Part shown: in pieces, positions 17,466 through 27,206 of the stretch
Layout of the letters: each line of letters opens with the position of its first letter
Position numbering within the stretch: position 1 is the stretch's first letter
Source of the DNA: Fen-1359 sp963710355
Lineage (GTDB): Bacteria > Planctomycetota > Phycisphaerae > Sedimentisphaerales > Anaerobacaceae
DNA: 64,000 bases
Direction: 5' to 3'
Assembly (NCBI GenBank): GCA_963710355.1
Contig: CAVPZU010000001.1
Location: 62,001-126,000, forward strand
Translations under genes and position numbers: made by a program
The notes under the pieces: generated by a model
The model's database searches: none
What the model was told of the DNA's origin: nothing
Seen by the model: only the letters and a program-made list of their open reading frames with translations

Positions 17466-20128
17466 GCGGCGAATTGATAAAACGGCTTGCAGATTCAAGA
17501 AGACAGTTAGCCGAAAATCTCAACTACTCTACGCAAATAAAGAAAGAGGCGGAGGAAGGCGGCTGCGGCGTTGTGGGTTTTTGCTGCAGTGAGGTGGTGC
17601 CCGGCAAGCATATCTACGAACCGTCTCGGCAGATGCACAATCGCGGAAACGGCAAAGGCGGAGGTATTGCCGCCCTCGGATTTGTGCCGGAGCAGCTTGG
17701 GGTGAGCCGGGAGGTGCTCGATAGTCATTATATGCTTCACGTGGCATTCCTCGATGAGAAAGCCCGTCCTGAAATCGAGAAACAATTTATTACGCCGAAC
17801 TTCGATATTTCGGCCTCCTGCCAGCTCGAAAAAGCCGACGACTGGAAATCAATCCCGGGACTGGAGGTAAAGCCGCCGGACGTATGCCGATACTTTGTTC
17901 GCGTCAAGCCGAAGGTGCTTGATACTTTCATCGCAAAGAACAACCTGCAAAAGCTCGACAGGCGCGAGGTCGAAGATGAATTTGTCAATCAGAACAGCTT
18001 CAGCTTGAATCAGAAATATTACGCGTCTTTAGGCGAAAAAAGGGCCTTTGTGCTCTCTCACGGCAGAGATATTATGATACTCAAGGTCGTTGGCTTCGCT
18101 GAAGCGATTGTAAAGTATTACAAAATCGAAGACCTCCGTGCCCACGTATGGATTGCCCATCAGCGATTCCCGACGAAGGGCCGGGTGTGGCATCCCGGCG
18201 GGGCGCATCCTTTTGCGGCCATCGATATGGCGCTGGTACACAACGGCGACTTTGCCAATTACCATTCCGTAACCGAATACCTCAAGCAGCGTAATATTTA
18301 TCCGCAGTTTCTCACCGATACGGAAGTTTCCGCCCTTTTATTTGATTTGCTCAGTCGGACTTACCACTATCCGCTCGAGTATATCATCGAGGCGCTGGCG
18401 CCGACCACGGAACTGGATTTTGACCGGTTGGATGAGGAAAAGCAAAAGGTTTACCGTGCCATACAGGCGACCCATATACACGGCTCGCCGGACGGCCCGT
18501 GGTTTTTCATTATTGCCCGCAACGTTGCCCGTGAGAACAAATTACAGTTGATGGGTATAACCGACACGGCGATGCTTCGACCTCAGGTGTTCGCGTTCTG
18601 CAACGGCGAGGTTCAGGTGGGCCTGATTTGCTCGGAAAAACAGGCCATAGACGCCACGCTTTTGAGTTTGTCGAAAGACGATAAGCGGATATGCCCGATT
18701 GCGGACCGATACTGGAACGCACGAGGTGGCAGCCATACCGACGGTGGAGCGTTTATATTCAACCTGGAAAAAGATTCCTCTGCTAAAATAAAGATTACCT
18801 GCACGGACAAATTCGGCACATCGGTCACTATGCCGGGAGGAACTGAGCAGTGTGATTTTTCCCAGAAACCGTCTCTGCCATCCGAATCGGAGGAAGACAT
18901 ACAGACAATAATCAATGAGAGATTTGTCCCCGGCAACGGCTTTGTGATTTTTGAAATGATTCGCGACCTGATACCTGAATGGTCGTTTGATGAGTTTCGT
19001 TTTGCGTGCCGGCAAATCACCAACCAGGCCAAAGACGCTTCCAAGACGGCTATCGCGATAGAGGTCTTTTCTCTGCTCAATGACCGCAAATACTCAACCG
19101 GCTCAAAGAAACGCAGCCATATTCTTCATATTGTGCGAGGTGAATTGAACCTGTTGTTCTGGAATGTCCCCAATATAGGCGTGAAGAATTCATACGAGGG
19201 GGCGTATCGTCTCATTGATTTTGAGACGCGAGGTAATTTGAGGGGACCGCAGGGCAATGAAACAACTCTTGTAATCGACGCCGCCCATTTTCCGCCGGAA
19301 GGAAACGATTGCGATGCAGCCCTTCTGGTTGATGCATATATGAAGGGCTGGCGACATTTTATCAGCTTCAATTGTATTGGTCAGCGATATGTTGGCTGCG
19401 GCTTAGGCCCGGAAACGGATGACGTTACAATAGACGTTTACGGCAGCAGCGGCGATTATCTCGGCTCCGGCCTGGACGGCCTGACCATCACCGTGCACGG
19501 CAATGCCCAGGACCAGCTTGGCCAAATCATAAAAAGAGGAAAATTGGTCATTCACGGCGACGTCGGGCAGACGTTTTTATATGGCGCCAAAGGCGGCAGT
19601 GTTTATGTGCTGGGTAATGCAGCGGGAAGACCTCTTATCAACTCCGTCGGCAAACCCAAGGTTGTGATAAACGGAACCTGTCTGGATTTTCTTGCCGAGT
19701 CCTTTATGGCGGGCGACCCGCATAACGGCGGCGGCTTTGTGGTATTAAACGGAGTCAAATTCGATGATGACGGACAATTAGTAACGCTATCGCTGCCTTA
19801 TCCCGGCAGCAACCTGTTCTCTTTAGCTTCGGGCGGAGCAATTTTTGTCCGCGACCCGAAAAATACCCTGGTCAAGCAGCAATTAAACGGCGGCCAGTTT
19901 GCCAAATTAACCGACGAGGACTGGGACCTGATACTGCCTTACCTTGAAGAAAATCAAAAGCTTTTTGGGATAACAATAAAGCAGCTTTTGACCGTGGACG
20001 GCGAGCGGCACGACCCGGCGGAGGTTTATTGTAAAGTTGTTCCCGGCAACATTGCTGCCATCGCGTCGGAGGAGACCGACGAAGCCGACGAGGCCTCTGA
20101 AGAGGTGGCTGTGAAACAGGGCAAATAG
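17462..20128 (+). CDS. Class II glutaminase fused to GltB GXGXG domain
   Basis: 888 residues. Residues about 33-330 are a class II (Ntn) glutamine amidotransferase with GGCGVVGFCC, then HQRFPTKGRVWHPGGAHPFA, ALVHNGDFANYHSV and FLTDTEVSALLFD. The nucleophile would be Cys35, so a 34-residue leader must be removed if the family mechanism holds. A linker region follows. From about residue 590 lies the right-handed beta-helix GXGXG domain of GltB (CIGQRYVGCGLGPETDDV, GSSGDYLGSGLDGLTITVHG, VGQTFLYGAKGGSVYVLGNA). The tail is acidic. It supplies ammonia to the FMN synthase gene before it. Normal GltB order is glutaminase-FMN-GXGXG; here the outer domains are fused without the centre. No frame break. 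Confidence 0.9.
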   Translation: MSGELIKRLADSRRQLAENLNYSTQIKKEAEEGGCGVVGFCCSEVVPGKHIYEPSRQMHNRGNGKGGGIAALGFVPEQLGVSREVLDSHYMLHVAFLDEKARPEIEKQFITPNFDISASCQLEKADDWKSIPGLEVKPPDVCRYFVRVKPKVLDTFIAKNNLQKLDRREVEDEFVNQNSFSLNQKYYASLGEKRAFVLSHGRDIMILKVVGFAEAIVKYYKIEDLRAHVWIAHQRFPTKGRVWHPGGAHPFAAIDMALVHNGDFANYHSVTEYLKQRNIYPQFLTDTEVSALLFDLLSRTYHYPLEYIIEALAPTTELDFDRLDEEKQKVYRAIQATHIHGSPDGPWFFIIARNVARENKLQLMGITDTAMLRPQVFAFCNGEVQVGLICSEKQAIDATLLSLSKDDKRICPIADRYWNARGGSHTDGGAFIFNLEKDSSAKIKITCTDKFGTSVTMPGGTEQCDFSQKPSLPSESEEDIQTIINERFVPGNGFVIFEMIRDLIPEWSFDEFRFACRQITNQAKDASKTAIAIEVFSLLNDRKYSTGSKKRSHILHIVRGELNLLFWNVPNIGVKNSYEGAYRLIDFETRGNLRGPQGNETTLVIDAAHFPPEGNDCDAALLVDAYMKGWRHFISFNCIGQRYVGCGLGPETDDVTIDVYGSSGDYLGSGLDGLTITVHGNAQDQLGQIIKRGKLVIHGDVGQTFLYGAKGGSVYVLGNAAGRPLINSVGKPKVVINGTCLDFLAESFMAGDPHNGGGFVVLNGVKFDDDGQLVTLSLPYPGSNLFSLASGGAIFVRDPKNTLVKQQLNGGQFAKLTDEDWDLILPYLEENQKLFGITIKQLLTVDGERHDPAEVYCKVVPGNIAAIASEETDEADEASEEVAVKQGK

Positions 20129-20141
20129 CGAAAGGATACAA

Positions 20142-20708
20142 GTGATAACAATCAAAAAAACGAGAGCGGGCGACGTCCTGAAAGACACGGTTGAGAAAAT
20201 ATCAGGCGTGGACCTGAGCGTGTGCCTGCAGTGCAGGAAATGCTCCAGCGGCTGTCCGGTGGCCAAGCTTGCAAAGTCCCGGCCTTCGGAGATTATGCGC
20301 CGGCTGCATCTGGACGCAGGCAACGAGCTGCTGGAAAGCGATATTCTCTGGATGTGTGTCTCGTGCGAGACCTGTTCGGCCCGATGCCCGATGGGTATCG
20401 ACGTTGCAGTGGTAATGGACGCATTACGCAAGCTCGCATTGGTTAGAGGAGCATCGAAGCAGGAAGGTAATGTGCCTCTGTTTAACAGGGCATTTTTGAA
20501 GACGGTTGAGATATTCGGCAGGACTTATGAAATTGCGATGATAGCCGCTTACAAATTAGGCACCGGGAAATTTATGAACGACACGGAAAAATTCCCGACG
20601 ATGCTGAAGAAAGGGAAAATCTCATTGATACCGTCGCTTGGCGGCGACAGAAAAACGGTGAGACGTATTTTCAAAAAAACGAAACAGAATAAAGGGGTCG
20701 AGATATGA
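20142..20708 (+). CDS. hdrC: Heterodisulfide reductase-like subunit C
   Basis: 188 residues, GTG start with AAAGGA upstream. Two classical [4Fe-4S] motifs, CLQCRKCSSGCPVAK and CVSCETCSARCPMGID, bind the clusters that carry electrons from HdrA to HdrB. The C-terminal third is basic and probably flexible. Its stop overlaps the hdrB start by 4 bases (ATGA), the classic HdrC-HdrB arrangement. Cytosolic. In non-methanogens such subunits reduce other partners than CoM-S-S-CoB; here MetF is the likely one (inference). Confidence 0.92.
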   Translation: MITIKKTRAGDVLKDTVEKISGVDLSVCLQCRKCSSGCPVAKLAKSRPSEIMRRLHLDAGNELLESDILWMCVSCETCSARCPMGIDVAVVMDALRKLALVRGASKQEGNVPLFNRAFLKTVEIFGRTYEIAMIAAYKLGTGKFMNDTEKFPTMLKKGKISLIPSLGGDRKTVRRIFKKTKQNKGVEI

Positions 20709-21583
20709 GATACGCCTACTATCCTGGATGTTCGGCTGAATCGACGGCCCGCGATATGCACCAGTCAACTTTGGCCGTCGCCGGCGCGCTCGGAATTGAA
20801 ATGGTCGAGCCGAAGGGCTGGACCTGCTGCGGCGCTACCGCCGGGCACCAGACCGACCGCGTGTTGGCCGCATCGCTGCCCGCCGCCAATTTAATCAAGG
20901 TCCGGGATATGGGGCTTGATATGGTGGTAAATTGCGCGGCCTGCTACAACAGGATGAAGGTGGCAAACCACGAAATTTCAACGGATTCAGGAATCCGCAA
21001 AAGCGTTTGCGATGCGATTGGCAGGGACTATGACGGTTCGGTCAAAGTCAGGCATTTTATTGAGGTGCTTCTCGAAGACGTTGGACTCCAGACAATCGGC
21101 AACGCCGTCAAGCGTTCGCTTAATGGTCTCAAGGTGGCTTGTTATTACGGGTGTCTGCTTGTTCGCCCGCCGAAGGTTGTGAAATTTGACGACCCGGAGA
21201 ATCCGACGTCGCTCGATAAGCTGGTGAAAACCATTGGCGGCAGAAGCATTGACTGGCCATATAAAACCGAATGCTGCGGCGGAGGTCTGTCGCTTTCGAG
21301 AACCGACGTTGTAGTCAATCTCACGGATTCGATTCTGAGTATGGCCCAAAGTGCGGGTGCAGATTGTATTGCGGTAAGCTGCCCGATGTGCCAGGTCAAT
21401 CTCGACTTGCGGCAGCAGGATATAAAAAAACAGAGTGGCAGGGATTATCAAATGCCGATTGTGTATATCACGCAGCTTCTGGGAATTAGTTTCGGTATCA
21501 GTTCGCGATTGCTCGGATTCAATAAGCTTATGGTTTCGCCATCGAGCGTTTTTGAAAAGGTAAAAGTGACCAGCAATGGGTAA
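20705..21583 (+). CDS. hdrB: Heterodisulfide reductase-like subunit B
   Basis: 292 residues with two cysteine-rich CCG domains. The first has GWTCCGATAGHQ and NCAACYNRM; the second has CYYGCLLVRP, YKTECCGGGLSLS and SCPMCQVNLDLR. In HdrB these coordinate two noncubane [4Fe-4S] clusters that do two-electron chemistry. N-terminus YAYYPGCSAESTARDMHQST is typical. Overlaps hdrC by 4 bases and hdrA by 8. Complete, no frame break. Confidence 0.93.
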   Translation: MRYAYYPGCSAESTARDMHQSTLAVAGALGIEMVEPKGWTCCGATAGHQTDRVLAASLPAANLIKVRDMGLDMVVNCAACYNRMKVANHEISTDSGIRKSVCDAIGRDYDGSVKVRHFIEVLLEDVGLQTIGNAVKRSLNGLKVACYYGCLLVRPPKVVKFDDPENPTSLDKLVKTIGGRSIDWPYKTECCGGGLSLSRTDVVVNLTDSILSMAQSAGADCIAVSCPMCQVNLDLRQQDIKKQSGRDYQMPIVYITQLLGISFGISSRLLGFNKLMVSPSSVFEKVKVTSNG

Positions 21584-24500
21584 ATATGATGACAAGAGGA
21601 TTGGCGCAGTGCTTGTGCAGGGCGGTGGTATTGCCGGCGTTCAGGCATCCCTCGATTTAGCCAACAGCGGTTTTAAGGTTTACCTGGTCGAGCGTGACGC
21701 CGCCATAGGCGGTATGATGGCCCATTTGGACAAGACCTTTCCGACTGGTGATTGTGCCACCTGCATTGTCTCGCCCAAGCTCGTCGAATGCGCGAGAAAT
21801 TTGAATATCGAGATACTGACCCTTTCGGAGCTGGTGGACCTTCAGGGCGAGCCGGGTAATTTCAAAGCTACGGTCAGGCGGCATCCGCGATACGTGGACG
21901 AGGACAAATGCACCGGCTGCAGCGAATGCACGCAGGTCTGCCCGGTGGACGTGCCGGACGAATTCAACCGGTGTCTCGGAACCAGAAAAGGCATCGCCAA
22001 ACTCTACGCTCAGGCCACCCCGAATATATTCGGCATTCTGAAAAATGGCCATGCGCCTTGTAAGATAAAATGCCCCGCGAAGGTAAACGTCCAGGGCTAC
22101 GTCCAGCTCATAAAGAAAAAGGAATACGTCAAGGCGGTCAATCTCATTCGCCAGAGAAATCCGCTTTCGGCAATTTGCGGCCGGGTGTGCACGCATCCTT
22201 GCGAAGCCGAGTGCATGCGAGGTAAAGCAGACGACCCAATTGCTATCCGGCTATTGAAACGGTTTGCGTCGGATAAAGAGATGGAAATGGTCGAGGCGGG
22301 CCAACTGACCCTGCCCGAAGAGAAATATCCTTCGCCTGATGCGGAGAAGGTGGTCATAATCGGCGCAGGCCCGGCGGGACTAACCGCGGCCGACGACCTT
22401 GCCGATGCCGGTTTTGCGGTGACCGTATATGAAGCCCTCGATAAGGCAGGCGGTATGCTCCACTATGCTATCCCTGAGTATCGACTGCCCAAGAAAGTAT
22501 TGGATTACGAAATAGAGCTTATTCGCCGAAAGGGCGTTAAGTTCGTTTATAACACTCGCGTCGGCAAAGATATTACCATTCAGAAACTTCGTCAGGACAA
22601 CGAGGCGGTATTCATCTCTGCCGGGCGCAAAAAAGCCGCAAACTCGGCGTAACAGGCGAGCAAACCAGCGGAGTTCTTTACGGCGTTGAATTCCTCAGGG
22701 ACGCGGCCTCTGCCGGAAAACCCGTTGTGAAAAACAAAGTCATAGTCATTGGCGGCGGCAATGTCGCGGTTGACGTCGCCAGGACCGCCCTGCGACTCGG
22801 CGCCAAAGATGTCGAAATGGTCTGCCTCGAACAGAGAGACGAGATGCCCGCCTATAAGGAGGAAGTCGAAGCGACATTGGCTGAAGGCATCAGGATTCGA
22901 AACGGCTGGGGACCAATGGGTATTCTGGGCAACGGTTCGGTCACGGGCGTAGAGTTCAAACGCTGCACAAGGGTCTTCGATGACCAGAAACGTTTCAAGC
23001 CGACATTTGACGAAAACGACCTTATCAAAGTTGATGCAGAGCAAATTATCATTGCAATCGGCCAGATGACCGATGAGCAGTTCGTCGGCCACGTAGAGGT
23101 AGAAAGCCAGCGTGGCTGTTTCAAAACCGACCCTGTAACCTGCCAAACTTCAATAGAAGGTGTTTTTGCCGGTGGTGACAACGCTTCCGGCCCTGTGTCT
23201 GTTATTGAGGCGGTGGCAGCAGGCAAACGGGCGGCGGAATCCATTGAACTGTATTTGAACGATAAAGATTTGCTGGCCGGCCGTTTCGAGGAAACCATTA
23301 AACCGATTCCCGAAGAGTTGCTTCCTTCGATAGAGAAGGTGGAGAAAAAAGCCCGGAACAGGCCCGAAGAATTGGCACCGGCAAACCGGCTAAAGAATTT
23401 CGAAGAGGTCGAAAAAGGACTCACCGAAGAGCAGGCCCTTGCGGAGGCCGAACGTTGTCTTAATTGTGCCCTGTGCTCGGAGTGTAACCAATGCGTCGAG
23501 GTCTGTGAGCAGCATGCAATCGACCACGCTATGAAAGAGCGCACGGTCAAATTGGAGGTCGGCTCGGTTATCCTCACCCCAGGATTTGAAGAGTTCGACG
23601 CCACGCGGAAAGGCGAATTCGGCTACGGCCGGTATCCCAATGTCGTTACAAGCGTTCAATTCGAGCGAATGCTTAGCGCCGCCGGCCCGTTTGAAGGCCA
23701 CGTCATACGTCTTTCGGACGGCCAGCCGGCCAAAAGCATAGCGTGGATTCAGTGCGTCGGCTCGCGTGATTCGGAATGCGGCAACGAATACTGCTCCTCG
23801 ATTTGCTGTATGATGGCGACCAAGCAGGCAATGGTCGCCGGCGACCACGTCGTCGGGCTTGACGCAACCATCTTCTATATGGACATCCGCGCCTACGGCA
23901 AGGATTTCGACCAGTATTATGAGCGTGCCAAAGCACAGAAAAACATACATTACATCAAGAGCATTCCGTCGCGGGCAATTCAGCTTCCCTGCAGCAAAGA
24001 CCTTCGTCTTAACTATCTTGATGAGAACAATCAGATTCAGCAGAAGGACTTTGACCTTGTAGTGTTGTCGGTGGGAATGGAACCGCCGGCCTCTATGGTG
24101 GAGTTTACATCTCGTCTCGATATAAAACTCAATGACTTTGGCTTCTGCTGGACGGACCGGCTGTCGCCGTTGTCAACCTCAATACCGGGTGTATTCGTCG
24201 GCGGGGCGTTCCAGGAACCCAAGGACATCCCCGAAACGGTAACACAGGCCAGTGCCGCTGCTTCAATGGCAATGGAACTTTTGGCACCGGCGCGTAATAC
24301 TCTTATTACCAAAAAAACCTACCCCGATGAGCACGACGTTACCGATGAACAGCCGCGGATAGGCGTATTCGTCTGCCACTGCGGAATGAATATCGGCTCG
24401 GTAGTTGACGTCGAACGGGTGGTCAAAAATATCGAGAACCAGCCCGACGTCGTTTTCGCGTCTCATACGATGTTTACCTGTTCCGATACGAGCTTGTCGA

Positions 24501-26073
24501 ACATCAAGGATATGATTCACGAGCATCGGCTCAACCGTGTCGTGGTCGCCTCCTGCACCCCGCGAACACATGAGCCGTTGTTCCGCGAGACGCTGCGAGA
24601 GGCGGGCCTCAACCCATACCTGTTCGAAATGGCCAACATACGAGACCAATGCTCCTGGGTTCACTCAGCGGTTCCCCAGTCGGCCACCGAAAAATCAACC
24701 GAACTCGTGAAAATGGCCATCGCTAGGGCGAGGCTGCTCACGCCTCTTGAAAGCGGCACTTTGGCAGTTGACCAGACGGGCCTTGTTATTGGCGGGGGCC
24801 TGAGTGGTATGACCGCCGCGCTGGCGCTGGCAAACCAGGGATTCAAGGTGCATCTGGTGGAGCGAGACAATCGTCTGGGGGGACTCTCCACGATATTTAC
24901 CACACATTTGAACACGATGACATCGCCGAGTTTACAAAAGCCCTCGTAAAGCAGGTTGAAAAACATCCCGACATCGAGCTTCATCTGGGGACCGAGGTTG
25001 CCGGCGTTGCAGGCCACATCGGCAAATTCAAAATTACGCTTGCCAAAGAGGGCTCGAAATCCGAAATCACGGGCGGCACAATAATTGTTGCCACCGGCGC
25101 CCGAAAGGCCCAGACAACCGAATTTATGTATAGCCAGTCCGACCGTGTTTTAACACAGGTCGAACTGGAAAAACTGCTGTTCGATAAAGCGTATCCTGCA
25201 AAAGGGCAAAATGTGGTTATGATTCAATGCGTCGGCTCACGCAACGATGAACATCCCTATTGCAGCCGAATCTGCTGCTCGATGGCCATCAAAAACGCAA
25301 TTGAAATTAAAAAACGCGACCCCAACGCAAATATTTATGTTCTTTACAGAGACGTCAGAACTTACGGCTTCAGGGAAACATATTACAAACAGGCCCGCGA
25401 GCAGGGCGTCGTCTTTATCCGCTACACGCCTGATACACCGCCACAGGTAAGTCAAAATAACGGTTTGGTGGTGACTCTCAAAAGCCCCGACCTGCCTGAA
25501 GCGATTGAAATTGAAGCCGATAACGTCGTGCTGAGCACGGGTGTTGTTGCTGATATAGAAAACAACAAGCGCATCTCAGATATGCTCAAAGTGCCGCTCA
25601 ATGCCGATGGCTTCTATGTCGAGGCGCATATGAAATTGCGTCCCGTGGATTTTACCACGGAAGGCATTTTCCTTTGCGGACTCGCGCATTCGCCGAAGTT
25701 CATCGATGAGAACATCTCGCAGGCACGGGCCGCCGCCGCACGAGCGGCTACGGTGCTTTCGAAACCGCACTTAGACGTCAGTGCCCAGGTTTCATACGTT
25801 GACCAGCAGAAGTGTATATCCTGTATGACCTGTGTTAATACCTGTCCCTATTCGGCGCCTTTCTGCAACAAGGACGGCAAGGGTCAGATTGAGGCCGCCA
25901 AGTGTATGGGCTGCGGTATATGCGCATCGGAATGTCCGGCACGGGCCATACAACTGCATCATTTTGAGACCGACCAGTTCAACGTGATGATTCGGCAGTT
26001 GTTCGCCAGCGGGGACGGTGAAATATCGGCAGGAGTACCCACACAAGTAAAGGAGTTAACGGAAAAAGTATAA
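21576..26073 (+). CDS. hdrA: Giant HdrA: HdrA with inserted GltD-like module, fused to a second HdrA; two one-base frame breaks
   Basis: About 1,500 residues once two deletions (near 22624 in GGGCGC, near 24880 in a G6 run) are repaired. Order: HdrA flavin fold VLVQGGGIAGVQASLDLANS and GDCATCIVSPKL; ferredoxin CTGCSECTQVCPV; a GltD-like insert with CGRVCTHPCEAECMRG, a second FAD motif VVIIGAGPAGLTAADDLA and an NAD(P)H motif VIVIGGGNVAVDVARTALRL; CLNCALCSECNQCVEVCEQH; the HdrA rest with WIQCVGSRDSECGNEYCSSI. Then a second HdrA: GVFVCHCGMNIGSVVDVERV, VVASCTPRTHEPLF, LVIGGGLSGMTAALALANQG, QCVGSRNDEHPYCSRICCSM, and a C-terminal double ferredoxin (CISCMTCVNTCP, CMGCGICASECPARAI). HdrA is the bifurcating flavoprotein of Hdr complexes. 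The insert suggests direct NAD(P)H entry. Confidence 0.88.
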
Positions 26074-26076
26074 GCT

Positions 26077-26538
26077 ATGAAACAGGAAACCTTCGAGCCC
26101 AAAATCGTTGCCTTTTGCTGCCACTATTGTGCGTATTCCTCGGCGGATTTGGCGGGGTCTATGCGCATCCAGTATCCGCCCAACGTGCGAATAATCCGCA
26201 CACCCTGCACCGGCCGGCTCGAGACCGAATACTTTATGAAGGCATTTGAAAACGGCGCAGACGGCGTCCTCGTCGCTGGCTGTCTCGAAGGCGGCTGCCA
26301 CTTTGTCGAGGGTAACCTTTGCGCAAAACGCCGGGTCAATTACACAAGGGAAATGCTCGAAGAAATCGGGATGGAAAAGGAACGGCTGCGTATGGTAAAC
26401 GTTTCCGCCGCGATGGCGCGTCCTTTGGCTGATATTATTACTGATATGGTGGAGACCGTTCGCAAACTGGGCCCAAGCCCCCTGAAACTATCCGCCGCGG
26501 CGGATAAAAATGGTTTATCTAAACAGGAGAGCCGATAA
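26077..26538 (+). CDS. mvhD: MvhD-like iron-sulfur electron-transfer subunit (second copy)
   Basis: 153 residues, the canonical form: FCCHYCAYSSADLAGSMRIQ near the N-terminus, IRTPCTGRLETEYFMKAFEN, GADGVLVAGCLEGGCHFVEG and CAKRRVNYTREMLEEIGME. The cysteines bind a [2Fe-2S] cluster; in Mvh-Hdr and MetFV-Hdr complexes this protein docks on HdrA. It follows hdrA after 3 bases and its stop overlaps the metV start by one base. Compared with the copy at 13150 it keeps the complete N-terminal cysteine cluster. Confidence 0.92.
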   Translation: MKQETFEPKIVAFCCHYCAYSSADLAGSMRIQYPPNVRIIRTPCTGRLETEYFMKAFENGADGVLVAGCLEGGCHFVEGNLCAKRRVNYTREMLEEIGMEKERLRMVNVSAAMARPLADIITDMVETVRKLGPSPLKLSAAADKNGLSKQESR

Positions 26539-27206
26539 TGATAGTCGCTCAAAGAAAAAGTATCCCCGACCTGCTGGCAATAATAAAAAATCACAAAAAG
26601 ATTCTCGTGCTCGGCTGCGGCACCTGCGTTACCGTATGCCTTGCAGGCGGACAGTGTGAGGTAAGCATCATTGCTTCTGCATTACGAATGGCCGCAAAAT
26701 TGAAAGGCCTGCCGCTCCAGGTTGAGGAGTTGACGATAGAGTGCCAGTGCGACAACGTCTTTCTTGAGCAGGCGGCCGAAGCGATAGAGAGAAACGATGC
26801 CGTTCTTTCACTTGGTTGCGGCGCTGGCGTTCAGGCCATTGCCGAGCGTTATGCCAGCAAGCCTGTTTACGCGGGCCTTGATACGACTTTTATCGGCATC
26901 CTCGAAGAAAGAGGCGTCTGGACCGAAAAATGCGCGGCCTGTGGCGCCTGTGTGCTCCACCAGTATGGCGGTATTTGTCCGGTTACTCGCTGTGCCAAAC
27001 GTATGCTTAACGGCCCGTGCAGCGGCTCACGCGAAGACCGATGCGAAGTCAATCCGCAGCGCCAGTGCGCTTGGCAGCTTATATATAAGCGTCTCAAAGA
27101 AATCGGCCAGCTCGACAGACTAAAAGAGATCAAACCACCGAAGAATCGGAGTCTGAGCCATGATGGTGGCTACCGTACTATAATCCGTGAAGACCACAGA
27201 ATTTGA
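26538..27206 (+). CDS. metV: MetV-like methylene-THF reductase partner subunit
   Basis: 222 residues of the family annotated as methylenetetrahydrofolate reductase C-terminal (zinc-finger) domain. The N-terminal alpha/beta part has LVLGCGTCVTVCLAGGQCEV and VLSLGCGAGVQAIAE; the C-terminal part is cysteine-rich: EKCAACGACVLHQYGGICPV, TRCAKRMLNGPCSGSREDRC, EVNPQRQCAWQLIYKRLKEI. MetV is needed with MetF in acetogens, where it binds iron-sulfur clusters and stabilises MetF (family knowledge). Here it ends the operon, 12 kb from metF, which brackets the Hdr and glutamate-synthase genes between the two reductase subunits. Confidence 0.9.
   Translation: MIVAQRKSIPDLLAIIKNHKKILVLGCGTCVTVCLAGGQCEVSIIASALRMAAKLKGLPLQVEELTIECQCDNVFLEQAAEAIERNDAVLSLGCGAGVQAIAERYASKPVYAGLDTTFIGILEERGVWTEKCAACGACVLHQYGGICPVTRCAKRMLNGPCSGSREDRCEVNPQRQCAWQLIYKRLKEIGQLDRLKEIKPPKNRSLSHDGGYRTIIREDHRI

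Noticed and set aside
22620..24890. Programmed frameshifting in hdrA
   Set aside because: The two break sites have no slippery heptamer that would place the ribosome in the right frame and match the general pattern of single-base losses seen in unrelated genes.
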